From: Pontibacter coccineus
GTDB taxonomy: Bacteria > Bacteroidota > Bacteroidia > Cytophagales > Hymenobacteraceae
Reading direction: 5' to 3'
NCBI RefSeq assembly: GCF_030546575.1
Contig: NZ_JAUOTN010000003.1
Coordinates: 124,001 to 188,000 of the forward strand
Length of the DNA stretch: 64,000 nt
Positions 55,073 to 63,530 of this stretch are shown here, one piece after another (within the stretch, counting starts at the first letter, position 1; every line of letters begins with the position of its first letter). The notes beneath the pieces are model-generated. The model was given only the letters and a program-made list of their open reading frames with translations. It was not told the DNA's origin and did no database searches. The position numbers were made by a program, and so were the translations under genes.

Positions 55073-55569
55073 GGCTGTATATCCTGCTGCTCCTTTGCCA
55101 ACCTAAAAAAGAGAAGCGCCGAGTTCCGAGGTAAGCTCCTCAGGGCCCGACACCCGTGGAAGGCTTTTTGCATGCAAAAATACATCTTGCTCGCTGCACC
55201 AGACCGCAGCGTGTTTCCCTGCCGCAGGAGGGGGCAAGCTTCTGAGGCGTTAGTGGTTGTAGGTTGTCATCTACTCCCGCTTTATGATGAAATTGGGCAT
55301 ACGGTGCAGATGAGAACACAAGTTCGGCCGGAAAAGGAAAGTAGTGAGAGTAAGGCAGGGGCAAAGGACATGTGGCTGGCGGTGTGAGCAGTGGAGAAAA
55401 GCGCAAAGAGCGCCTCGTGTCTAACAGTAGCAGCGGAACCGGAAGACTTTATGCCGGATCCGCCAATAGTAGCCCCCGGCAGCAGTATATGATAACGGAG
55501 AAGGTAGACAAATGCTTTATCATCAGAAGAAACAATGGCACAGAACGGGCACTCCCTTTACATTCAATA
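55073..55569. other. Gene-poor stretch after the IS
   Basis: Frames at 55172-55387 and 55372-55623 lack recognisable motifs and start signals, and are not called. The stretch may be remnant DNA; nothing specific is seen. Confidence 0.4.
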
Positions 55570-55618
55570 CTGCAATGCCACCTTGTGAAGCCTATGGCTT
55601 CACAAGGTGGCATTGCAG
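55570..55618. repeat. Perfect 23-bp inverted repeat with 3-base loop
   Basis: TGCAATGCCACCTTGTGAAG continues to CC at 55592, and after TAT at 55593-55595 the exact complement runs 55596-55617; one more C-G pair extends it. No T-run follows on either side, so it is not an ordinary terminator. It sits 19 bases after the end of the YegP-like gene. Confidence 0.85.
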
Positions 55619-55636
55619 GTTAACCTCACAAGATGT

Positions 55637-55975
55637 TTATGAGATGTCTTCAATAGGGGCGCCCGGAGCGTCTCTTTTAACGGCCTCGATGCCTCCCTCG
55701 CGCGCTGAACGCGTTGTGTAGTTCTCGCTTCTCCCAATGATCTCGCCATTGCTGGCTTTGAGGTTAAAGGTATAATTGTTCCAGCTGTCTCTTCTGTCAT
55801 AACGGGTATCATAGGGTGCGTTTGCTCTGACAGCCGCAATGCCATTCAAGCAAGACTGCTTTGTTGTATAGCCTTCTCCATTAAGGATGATTTCCCCGTT
55901 CCGGGAGCGAAGGCTATAGTAGTACTGATTGTTGGAGGTGCTCTTGAACACCTGGAATTTTGGGTTGCTTGCCAT
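55637..55975 (-). CDS. YegP family protein (two DUF1508 repeats)
   Basis: The 112-residue protein contains two copies of the DUF1508 unit: KFQVFKSTSNNQYYYSLRSR with NGEIILNGEGYTTKQSCLNG, and YTFNLKASNGEIIGRSENYT with TRSAREGGIEAVKRDAP. The family is small, soluble and of unknown role. It is divergent from the WYL regulator gene with 95 bases between starts. Confidence 0.9.
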   Translation of the reverse strand: MASNPKFQVFKSTSNNQYYYSLRSRNGEIILNGEGYTTKQSCLNGIAAVRANAPYDTRYDRRDSWNNYTFNLKASNGEIIGRSENYTTRSAREGGIEAVKRDAPGAPIEDIS

Positions 55976-56070
55976 ATAATTTTCTTTGGTTTATAACAAA
56001 GCTATTGCAGGTGAACGCAATCTTTTTGCGTTCTTCTAAAAATATTTAACTTGTTGAAAAATATCTGCTT

Positions 56071-57087
56071 ATGCCGAAATCTAAGCATGCGATCGTGCGC
56101 TTGCGGCTCATCAATGAGTGCCTGAGAAGCAAGGGTAGAAAGTATTGGTCCAAGAAGGAACTGATAGACAAAATTAGCGAAGCAAAAGACATCACGATAA
56201 GTCAGAGGACGCTTGATGGCGACATCTACCTGATGCGTCACTGCTCACAGCTTAACTATAATGCCCCAATAGCCTATAGCAAAAAAGAGAATGGCTATTA
56301 TTACACTGATCCGGAGTATACTATTGAAAACCTTCCTTTAAGTGAGGTAGAGCTGAACGCACTTGCTACGGCAGCAGCCACTCTTGGGCAGTACAAGCAC
56401 ATGGCTCTTTTCAGTGAGTTCGCATCCACCGTGAACAAGGTAATTAACCTGGTCCAGCAAGTTAGTTCTCGCCAACTTGGAGCAAATTCGGGGTTTATTG
56501 ATTTTGAGAAGGCTCCATATGTTAAAGGAAACGAATATCTTGATGTACTCATTGAAGCAATCAGAAACAGATACCCAATTAGGCTCTCTTATAGAAAGTT
56601 TGAGGATGTACACCCAAAGAACCGCACTATCAGTCCTTACCTGCTCAAAGAGTATCGTAATAGGTGGTATTTAGTTGGGTTACAGCACGAGACAGATAGC
56701 CTGAGAAAGTTTGCCTTGGACCGCATACACAATCTTGAAAGTGCGCTGAAGGTACCTTACATGGAGAAAGCAGACTTCAAGCCTGAATTGTACTTCAAGA
56801 ATGCCATAGGTATTTCTCAGGAAGAGGGCCAGGTGGAGGAGGTTGTGCTTTCCTTCTCGCCTTATGACGGCAACTATGTGAAAACGCAATATTTACATAG
56901 CTCCCAAGAACTTCTGATTGATGATGACAAAGAAGTTAGGATAAAGCTGAAAGTTGTGCTTAATTATGAGCTGGAAGCCACTATACTAAGCTTCGGGAAG
57001 GAAGTGAGGGTGATCGCGCCAGAAACACTAAAACAGAAGATTCGACAAACACTTGATGCATGTAAAAAGCAGTATCAGGACTACTAG
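56071..57087 (+). CDS. WYL-domain transcriptional regulator
   Basis: The 338-residue protein has an N-terminal winged helix (about 1-65, YWSKKELIDKISEAKDITIS) and a WYL domain (about 150-235) with IRLSYRKFED, PYLLKEYRNRWYLVGLQHE (the WYL triad) and FALDRIHNLE. A WCX-type C-terminal extension (EVVLSFSPYDGNYVKTQYLH) follows. WYL proteins sense nucleic acid or nucleotide ligands and often control defence genes. Here the only adjacent gene is the divergent YegP gene. The gene is AT-richer than the host core. Confidence 0.9.
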   Translation: MPKSKHAIVRLRLINECLRSKGRKYWSKKELIDKISEAKDITISQRTLDGDIYLMRHCSQLNYNAPIAYSKKENGYYYTDPEYTIENLPLSEVELNALATAAATLGQYKHMALFSEFASTVNKVINLVQQVSSRQLGANSGFIDFEKAPYVKGNEYLDVLIEAIRNRYPIRLSYRKFEDVHPKNRTISPYLLKEYRNRWYLVGLQHETDSLRKFALDRIHNLESALKVPYMEKADFKPELYFKNAIGISQEEGQVEEVVLSFSPYDGNYVKTQYLHSSQELLIDDDKEVRIKLKVVLNYELEATILSFGKEVRVIAPETLKQKIRQTLDACKKQYQDY

Positions 57088-57444
57088 TCAAGTAGTAGCC
57101 TTCATAGTTCAGTTATGGTACAGTCTTTTTACACTTAAGGTAGATTTATAAGAAGTCAATGAGTCTTGGTTTAATCATGCCCTACTATCACCCTCCTAGA
57201 TTTTGGTAAGGAAGGCTTTAATCCTAATTTAGGAAATTGACTACGGAGCAGAAGAGTTCATTTTTCTCGTTTTATGCTTGAGTTAAGTACATAAAAGAAA
57301 TAAATTATATTATAATAGACACCAGGAAGCTCGGAGAGCAGGGAATTTGGATGTTCGCTGTGTTTAAAATTGTATTGATATTTGAATATGTTATGTGGAA
57401 AGTTTGGCTCCCTACATGACAAAGCACAAACTTGCTCCCTGCGC
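57088..57444. other. AT-rich stretch without a gene
   Basis: It lies between the stop codons of the convergent WYL and primase-like genes. No hairpin terminator or coding frame stands out. Confidence 0.4.
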
Positions 57445-58401
57445 TTAAAGCCCCTTCCTCTTAGCTCCTTTCCAAGTGCCAAATCCTTGTAGCAGCCGTT
57501 TTGCCTGATGCGGCCTTGCCACCAACAGCTCGTTCACATCCTTGTAGTTTTGGTAGAGGGAGGAGAGGTCCCGGCAGTTCGGCACTGACTGGAGCAGCCG
57601 CTCACTTGCCATCCTACCTGCCTGATCATGGTCCAGGAAGAGGAGTACCCGCCGGTGCCGGCCGAGTATGTCCAAGCTCTTGCCTAGCTGTGCAAGGGAG
57701 TTGAGAACCAGGAAGCTGGAGCTAGTTGAGAGGCGTGGTCGAAGTTCGAGGAGGGAGAGAAAATCCATGAAACCCTCCAGCAGGCAGACGGTGCCCGCGC
57801 CGCCAGGGATGTAGGTGATGTCCTTGGGGGAGGAGGAGCCCTTGAACCAGCTATTGCGCAGCTCGTAACCGCCCGAGCGATTTTGAAACCCAATCGCCTG
57901 ATATTTCTTGGTGCCGATGGAGAAGCTGACCGCTTGGCAAAAGGGGGCAGCCGTTTGCAGGCTGATGCCGCGCTGCTGCAGGTAGTTTGTCAGCTGGGTA
58001 TTGTCCTCCAAGGGCTTGGCCTCCAGTATTTTGATACCGGTGAAGGGTGCTGGAGAGACAGCCGGATTTTCTACCTTAACTTGTTTCCCTGCTGGTTGTA
58101 TGTTGAGGGCAGCTGTTGCCCCTGAAGCTATAGCCTGCTCGGAGAGGAGCTGGATGACCTCCTGGATGGTAGCAGTGCGGTGCAGGCGCATGGCCAGGTC
58201 GAAGATTTTGCCGCCCTCCCCGCTGCCGTGGTCGTACCAGCGGTTCAGGCGCGTGTTAACCTTGAAGGAAGGGGTGCGCTCGGCCATCCGCACCGGGGAG
58301 ATGTACCACCAGTCACAGCCCCGCTTGCAGGCTGGCTGTATGCCTTGGTTCGATAGAAAATCGGTGATGGCGATTTCGTTGTTGATCTGTTGAATGTTCA
58401 T
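57445..58401 (-). CDS. Toprim primase-like protein of mobile elements
   Basis: The 318-residue protein has a DnaG-like N-terminal region (ISPVRMAERTPSFKVN, WYDHGSGEGGKIFDLAMRL) that resembles the CHC2 zinc-finger fold. The zinc-binding Cys/His set is not evident, with only one Cys (GCDWW) at the right place. A Toprim domain follows with VCLLEGFMDFLSL (Glu) and VLLFLDHDQAGRMASERLL (DxD). Such proteins are standard in integrative elements of Bacteroidota and support replication after transfer. No AGGTATA word occurs in it. Confidence 0.87.
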   Translation of the reverse strand: MNIQQINNEIAITDFLSNQGIQPACKRGCDWWYISPVRMAERTPSFKVNTRLNRWYDHGSGEGGKIFDLAMRLHRTATIQEVIQLLSEQAIASGATAALNIQPAGKQVKVENPAVSPAPFTGIKILEAKPLEDNTQLTNYLQQRGISLQTAAPFCQAVSFSIGTKKYQAIGFQNRSGGYELRNSWFKGSSSPKDITYIPGGAGTVCLLEGFMDFLSLLELRPRLSTSSSFLVLNSLAQLGKSLDILGRHRRVLLFLDHDQAGRMASERLLQSVPNCRDLSSLYQNYKDVNELLVARPHQAKRLLQGFGTWKGAKRKGL

Positions 58402-58584
58402 CGTTTCTTTTCTTTAGCAGGTGTTAAGACACTTCCGTTGTGTAGCAGCTGTGCATTTGAGAGCGGCATTCTGAGAGTGCCTTTCGTGTCGTTGACTCCT
58501 TTTAAAGGTCGAGGAGGAGCACAAAATTTTTTCACAAGGCGATACACAGTTGGGGGAAATTTATGCAGGCGCATTTAAGTTGAG

Positions 58585-58641
58585 ATGAGCCGGTTAAAGT
58601 CGTTATTCGGCTCATTGATATCGTTTATTTGAGCCGAATAA
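58585..58641. repeat. Three-part TGAGCCG repeat, possible operator or transfer site
   Basis: TTATTCGGCTCA (58603-58614) is the exact inverse of TGAGCCGAATAA (58630-58641), and a related TGAGCCGGTTA lies just upstream near 58586. They occupy the gap between the primase-like gene and the terminator of the ArdC-like gene. Confidence 0.6.
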
Positions 58642-58644
58642 GTA

Positions 58645-58682
58645 TGAAAGAAAAGGGCCATCCGTTTTAACAGACAGCCCTT
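58645..58682 (-). terminator. Possible terminator after the ArdC-like gene
   Basis: AAGGGC (58653-58658) pairs with GCCCTT (58677-58682), and the minus-strand exit reads TTCTTTC. The stem is short. Confidence 0.45.
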
Positions 58683-58690
58683 CGCTTTCC

Positions 58691-59635
58691 CTAAGCAGCC
58701 TGCTTAGCTGCAAGTGATGCTCCTTTGTCTGATTCGGCTTTCAGGTCCAATATATAGCTGGCTGCTTTTAAGGCCCTGGTGCCGGCGTAGATGAGCATGG
58801 TCTTGTCCTCCCGGAGCCGACTGACCCAGCCCTGCAGGTAGGCCACAGAGTTCTGGAACACGGCCTCCTCTATTCCGGTGAAGGCGCAGAGGAAGCTAGC
58901 GCCCATCTCAGCCACCAGTTCCTCTTTGCTGTAGGCTTCGTCCCCGAAGCGGGCGGGGGCCTCGTCTGGGGTAAAGCGATTCAACCTGGCGGGGTGGCCC
59001 GTGGCGTGGATCAGCTCGTGGAAGAGCGTGGCATAGTAGGCCTCAGGAGTGATGAAGCGTCTACGGTCCGGCATCTGCACAATGTCCCTGACTGGCGCGT
59101 AGTAAGCCTGCGTGCCGCCGTGCAGGACCTTAGGGCTAGGCTGGGGGAAGCTGTCCACCACGTGCTGGCAGGCTTCGAGTAGCTGTTGCCCGGACCGTTC
59201 GGGCACGTTGGGCAGGTGGAAGTCCACGCCCTCCACTTGGTCTATGTTGAACACGGTCCAGAGGAAGGGGACAAACCTGCTGCAGGGATGGTCTTTCCCC
59301 TCGTCTGTCTGGTTTACGCGCTGATCCTGTTCTTTTGCCTCAAAGATCTTCCAGTAGACGATGGGGGTGCCTTTCTGGCCTTTCCGGACGCGGCCATCCA
59401 TTTCCTGGGCCTGCTTAAACGTGAGAAAGTAGGGCGCCGTGTAATTGTTTTTCTCAGTGACATAGTTCAGGTAGAAGGCGTTGAAGCCCTCGTAGGGGCG
59501 GCCGGAGGCGTAGTTTTTGGGGAGTCCGTACGAACTCCAGGGCTTTTGCCAGATGGCTTTTCCCTGCTGTAGTTCAGCAATGATCTCGTTTGTCACCTGC
59601 TCGGCCAGGTGGTTGAATTTCTGATAGGCGTTCAT
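58691..59635 (-). CDS. ArdC-like antirestriction/zincin protein
   Basis: From the ATG at 59635 the 314-residue protein has an N-terminal ssDNA-binding ArdC-type domain (WQKPWSSYGLPKNYASGRPY, then FNAFYLNYVTEKN, FLTFKQAQE, VRKGQKGTPIVYW). A C-terminal zinc peptidase domain carries HELIHATGH at residues 206-214 and EELVAEMGASFLC. ArdC proteins protect incoming single-stranded DNA. It lies with RadC-like and primase-like genes in a minus-strand block. The longer frame to 59689 is not preferred. Confidence 0.9.
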   Translation of the reverse strand: MNAYQKFNHLAEQVTNEIIAELQQGKAIWQKPWSSYGLPKNYASGRPYEGFNAFYLNYVTEKNNYTAPYFLTFKQAQEMDGRVRKGQKGTPIVYWKIFEAKEQDQRVNQTDEGKDHPCSRFVPFLWTVFNIDQVEGVDFHLPNVPERSGQQLLEACQHVVDSFPQPSPKVLHGGTQAYYAPVRDIVQMPDRRRFITPEAYYATLFHELIHATGHPARLNRFTPDEAPARFGDEAYSKEELVAEMGASFLCAFTGIEEAVFQNSVAYLQGWVSRLREDKTMLIYAGTRALKAASYILDLKAESDKGASLAAKQAA

Positions 59636-59712
59636 AAGCTTGAATTTTAATTGATGAAAACAAATGGAGGGAAAGCAGGGGCCGTTCACTGCCCCTGCAA
59701 AAGAAAAAGGGG

Positions 59713-60183
59713 CTACAGGAGCCCCTCGTCTGCCAGGGAATAGTATCCCTCGCTGGTGAGGATGATGTGGTCAAGGACGGCGATGTCAAGCAATTCTCCG
59801 CCCTGCCTGATCTTTTTGGTCAGTTGCAGGTCCGCTGTACTGGGGTTGAGGTTGCCCGAGGGGTGGTTATGCGAGAGGATGATGCCGGAGGCGCAGGCCT
59901 TGAGGGCGGCCGCGAAGATGAGCTTGGGGTCGGCGACGGTGCCGGCCACCCCGCCAGTAGAGACTTCATAAATGCCCAGCACCCGGTTTGCCCGGCTCAG
60001 GAGTAGCACTTTGAACTGCTCGACGAATTCCATTTTGCCCGTGTCCCAACTCTGTTTAAGCACTTGGTAGCTGTCATTGGAGCAAGTGACTTGGGGTCTT
60101 TCGGAGGGTTTTACTCTGTTGCGGTAGGAGAGCCGGATCTCGGCTGCTCTGGTAAAGGCGGTGGTTTGAACGGTCTTTTCCAT
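59713..60183 (-). CDS. RadC-like JAB-domain protein
   Basis: The 156-residue protein is the short mobile-element form of RadC: EQFKVLLLSRANRVLGIYEV, then the JAMM motif SHNHPSGNLNPSTADLQLT with His105, His107 and Asp118, and a late LDIAVLDHIIL. The full-length RadC helix-hairpin-helix part is missing, as usual for plasmid and island copies. Its role in repair is doubtful. It precedes the ArdC-like gene by 77 bases on the same strand. Confidence 0.92.
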   Translation of the reverse strand: MEKTVQTTAFTRAAEIRLSYRNRVKPSERPQVTCSNDSYQVLKQSWDTGKMEFVEQFKVLLLSRANRVLGIYEVSTGGVAGTVADPKLIFAAALKACASGIILSHNHPSGNLNPSTADLQLTKKIRQGGELLDIAVLDHIILTSEGYYSLADEGLL

Positions 60184-60699
60184 AATCTCTTGTCTTTAAG
60201 GTGTGAGGAAATTGATTATGGGGCCCCACTCGCCTTCGGAGCCGGACTAAAGGCAAGGTGGAACCAAAGAAAATGCGGAGGACTCCCGTCAGGGATACCC
60301 ATTTTGTTTGGACGACCTTGGCGCAGCGTACCTGTGTCCGGGCCGCAAGGCTACCTTTGCGCCAAACCAAGTGACGTTGGATCTTGCCTTCGGAATGGCT
60401 TTGAGCATGGGATCTAAAGGAAAGCTATCGCTCTTTCGGCTTCTGTTGATAGCTATGCCCTCTCAGTCAATGAAGGATAGGTTTTACATGTATCTGCCTT
60501 GGGCGTAAGTTGAGTTACAAGCTTCTGCAAAGCGTAGGAACCAGCTTGATTCAGATTAAAATGATGAAATCTTCAACCCCGTTGGGGTGTGTTCTCCTGG
60601 CTTTTGGCTAATAAAGTTTTTTCACTAGTAAGGTTCACGTTGTGAAAAGGAAGGAAGATAGCAGGGTATCTTTCACCTTTAACCTAAACAAGTAAAACT
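60184..60699. other. Stretch between divergent RadC-like and HTH genes
   Basis: No gene is recognised; the 66-codon frame at 60308 and the 98-codon minus frame at 60074-60370 (mostly over radC) lack motifs. AACCCCGTTGGGGT near 60577 could form a small hairpin. Promoters for both flanking genes should lie here but no clear box is seen. Confidence 0.4.
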
Positions 60700-60969
60700 A
60701 TGCCTATAGAAATCATCACCAAGCAAGACCTGCTTCAAGCCCACCGGCAGCTGCTGGAGGACTTGGTAAAACTGATCGGAAAGCAGCAGTCTGAGGCACC
60801 GAAGAAGGTGCTCAAGTCCGCCGAAGTGCGGCGCATGCTGCAGGTCTCTCCCTCCACGCTGCAGAAGCTACGGGTGGAAGGTACGCTGCCCTCTGTCAAA
60901 GTCGGAGGCACGCACTACTATCGCTCAGAGGATATCACTAAGCTCCTGAATGGAAAGGGGAGGGCATGA
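60700..60969 (+). CDS. Excisionase-like HTH protein
   Basis: The 89-residue protein has a short helical N-terminus and a MerR/excisionase-type winged helix: KVLKSAEVRRMLQVSPSTLQ, KLRVEGTLPSVKVGGTHYYR and SEDITKLLNG. In integrative elements of Bacteroidota such proteins act with the integrase in excision or regulate it. It is far (12 kb) from the recombinase gene in this window, at the other end of the element-type block. Confidence 0.85.
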   Translation: MPIEIITKQDLLQAHRQLLEDLVKLIGKQQSEAPKKVLKSAEVRRMLQVSPSTLQKLRVEGTLPSVKVGGTHYYRSEDITKLLNGKGRA

Positions 60970-61103
60970 CATTGGATCTGCCTCTTAAGGGCGTTTGCAG
61001 GCAAGCGGGGTGTTGGGCGCCTGCGCCTCCCGCACCTGTTCTGCTTACAAGGGCTGCTGGCCAGTGCTGTTGCGTCGGAACATCACCCTGGCGCAGCAGC
61101 AAA

Positions 61104-61478
61104 CTAAAGGTTGTGGGGATCCAAAGTGATTCGGGCACGTATGGACAATATTTTATCTCTTGCCAGGAGACAGGCCCCTATGACGCCTGCTTTTCTGCCG
61201 AGACTGGACATCCGGAGTTCCGTGTCGGTGCTGACAAGGCTCAAGGAATATTTATTAATCGCGGCTTTGATTGGAAGCCTGATATAGGCATCTGTTTCTG
61301 CCAATGATCCTCCCAAAATAATCAACTCAGGATTAAACAGGTTCATAATGGCAGCAATGCCCCGGCCAATTTTTTCACCTGCCTCGGAGATGATCTCGGT
61401 AGCCAGCATGTCGTCGTTTAAAGCAGCATGAATGATATGCTGGAGGTTGATTCTGGCTATATCACCGACCGTATCCCC
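61104..61478 (-). pseudogene. C-terminal fragment of a ROK-family protein
   Basis: The minus-strand frame from about 61478 reads GDTVGDIARINLQHIIHAAL, NDDMLATEIISEAGEKIGRG, IAAIMNLFNPELIILGGSLA and LGRKAGVIGACLLARDKI, the C-terminal third of ROK regulators or sugar kinases. The sugar-binding and ATP-binding parts upstream are missing, and the upstream part of the frame is unrelated. It is therefore a truncated remnant, perhaps cut by insertion of the element. Confidence 0.78.
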
Positions 61479-61690
61479 GTCTCGGCAGGTGGCCAAAACA
61501 AGCCAAGGGAGCAGCGGATCCGCTTTATGCACCGGCACCGCATGGCGGGAGGCACAGCAGGGATGGATTAATAGTGCAAATTTTCTATATAGAAAGTGGG
61601 AATTTGGGCTAACTTTACTGACCGGAAATAACTTGTGACAGTACATTTACTGTCTATGTTGTCCCAAAGTCTATTCAGAGGTGTCACCCT

Positions 61691-62668
61691 ATGAGTCAAA
61701 GTTGCACTGAATACCTGCCCGCCAAAGCCGATGACATTGCCCATGTTCTGAAGATGCTCGAGGCCTTGCATCCGATTTCCTACAACCTGCGGGAAGAGTT
61801 TTACAAGCACACCGTCACCTTGCGCCTTGAGGAGGGGGAGCACCTGCTTTACCAGGGGGAGAGATGCTTTCACATGTATTTCATCCGGGAAGGCGCCCTG
61901 ATGGCGTATTCGCAACACCGTCAGAAACGGATTACCACCTACATCTCAGTGGAAAATGAATACGTCAGCTCACTTTCGGGGCTGTATGGGCAGCAGCCTT
62001 CCCGGGAGGCTATTATGGCCGTGAAGCCGACTCAGCTGGTGGGTGTGCACACGGATGTTCTCCAAGGCTGGTATGCCCGCTATTTTGAGATGAACTTCAT
62101 CATTCGCCAGGTATACGAAAGCTATTACCGGGATGCCCAGGAGCGGTCACATGTCGTTCGTATTGGCAATGCAGAAGAGCGTTACCTGCATTTCATCAAA
62201 TCAAAACCCGGCTACATCGACCGCCTTCCGCTCGATATTGTGGCCTCCTTTCTAGATATAAAGCCGGAAACATTATCCCGCATTATAAAGCAGAACAATA
62301 GTCAAATGCACGTACAGGAGGCAGCGGGCATTCTGGAGAAATTAGAGAAGTTTCTACAGGAAACAGAATGCTTTCGGGAAAAGACATTGAAAGTGCAGGG
62401 ACTGGCCGAGCGTTTAAGTATTCCCACATACAGGCTTTCTATGGCATTGAATATGTACCATAGGAAAAGCTTTACAGAATTTTTAAATCATTACCGCATT
62501 ACTTATCTGAAGACTCAATTAGAGAAGGAGGAATCCCTGCAGAATTTTACCATAGAATCTTTGGCTCTTAGTGCAGGATTTGCCTCCAGGAGTGCGTTTT
62601 ATAAAGCATTTAATAAAATAGAGGGGCTTAGCCCTAAGGCCTATTTAGCCGCCTCTAAAGATGTTTAG
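61691..62668 (+). CDS. Regulator with cNMP-binding, Crp-type HTH and AraC-type HTH regions
   Basis: The 325-residue protein starts with a cyclic-nucleotide-binding-like barrel (about 25-130, LRLEEGEHLLYQGERCFHMY, FIREGALMAYSQH). A Crp-type HTH follows at about 165-205 (ERYLHFIKSKPGYID, DIVASFLDIKPETLSRIIKQ). A further 110 residues have the AraC/XylS pattern (LKVQGLAERLSIPTYRLSMA, FTIESLALSAGFASRSAFYK, and KIEGLSPKAYL). The frame is continuous, so this is one protein with two DNA-binding regions. The ligand is unknown. It lies just outside the element-type block. Confidence 0.8.
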   Translation: MSQSCTEYLPAKADDIAHVLKMLEALHPISYNLREEFYKHTVTLRLEEGEHLLYQGERCFHMYFIREGALMAYSQHRQKRITTYISVENEYVSSLSGLYGQQPSREAIMAVKPTQLVGVHTDVLQGWYARYFEMNFIIRQVYESYYRDAQERSHVVRIGNAEERYLHFIKSKPGYIDRLPLDIVASFLDIKPETLSRIIKQNNSQMHVQEAAGILEKLEKFLQETECFREKTLKVQGLAERLSIPTYRLSMALNMYHRKSFTEFLNHYRITYLKTQLEKEESLQNFTIESLALSAGFASRSAFYKAFNKIEGLSPKAYLAASKDV

Positions 62669-63530
62669 AGTCAAATAGCAATTCCTTAAATGCCGCAATT
62701 TTATTTCTTACAGTATAAAGAAGTATGCATTATTTTGATTGCACCCCACTACTAGGTTTGCACTTCTCACTTGCAAACACTGTGCAACATAACAAGGTAT
62801 AGCCAAGCCTTACATCCTGCATACTATTGGTTAGTGCCCTTCTTCACCGTCTCTGGATTACTTAAAGGATAGCATGTAGCTATTTTTATAAGCCAATTTT
62901 AATTTTTTGGTGACTGATTTACTTTCCGTTACTCAGATCTAAAATGGGATAAAACTATTCCAGGATTTAAATCAGAATAGAGATGTGTCAATTCAGGGGT
63001 TATTACTTTCTATTTTGTCTCCGTTTTTAATACAGGACAAATGAGCCCGCAGCTCGTTGAATGGTTGTTATAACAGCTTGTATATTGCATCAAAATTATA
63101 AGCTTCTTCTAATTAGATGCGAAGCACATCTTTAAAGGATTCTAGCTAAGTGATACAATGCAGAAGGGGAGCGCAGTGAAGCACGGTTAAAACGACGCCA
63201 CCTGTAATTACCTGAATTTACGACCCGGTACCACCTGCTTGGCTATAGAAAACTAATTATACTTACTCAACTACCTTTTCTATAAACAGAACTTATAGCC
63301 GAACCTTTACACCCATTTTGTGAAACGATTTGCCGCATTTTTTGCTGGGGAGCATCTACTAGTTCAGTCTCTGGCATTTATGGATATTAACTCCTTTTGC
63401 CTGATTAGACCAGGGTTCAAAGCGAAATACACGAATAAGCTGCCTGCAGAAGCATTGCCCCTATGGAGCTTATTCCTTGTTAGAAATGTGAGGCAGGGCT
63501 CCGGCATCTTGTGGTCTTCAATATAAGCCA
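62669..63530. other. Long AT-rich stretch without a clear gene
   Basis: About 860 bases hold only short frames; the 68-codon frame at 63320-63526 has no motif. One AGGTATAGCC word at 62799 shows the core signal returning. No RNA gene or terminator is recognised. Confidence 0.45.

Larger units (their letters stand above)
46973..61478. mobile_element. Probable decayed integrative element at tRNA-Ser (limits approximate)
   Basis: The stretch after tRNA-Ser carries a tyrosine recombinase, a decayed recombinase copy, an IS3-type element, several pseudogenes, and a block of Toprim primase-like, ArdC-like, RadC-like and excisionase-like genes that is typical of integrative elements in Bacteroidota. 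No relaxase, coupling protein or conjugation genes are seen. The AGGTATA/TATACCT word falls from about 1.9 per kb to about 0.4 per kb here. A duplicate of the tRNA 3' end was not found by eye in the window, so the right end is a guess. Confidence 0.6.

Noticed and set aside
55172..55387. 71-codon plus-strand frame after the IS
   Set aside because: No family signal, odd residue mix and no supporting neighbour; likely chance.
63320..63526. 68-codon frame upstream of lnt
   Set aside because: Begins inside AT-rich non-coding DNA with no motif; a signal-like start is not convincing.
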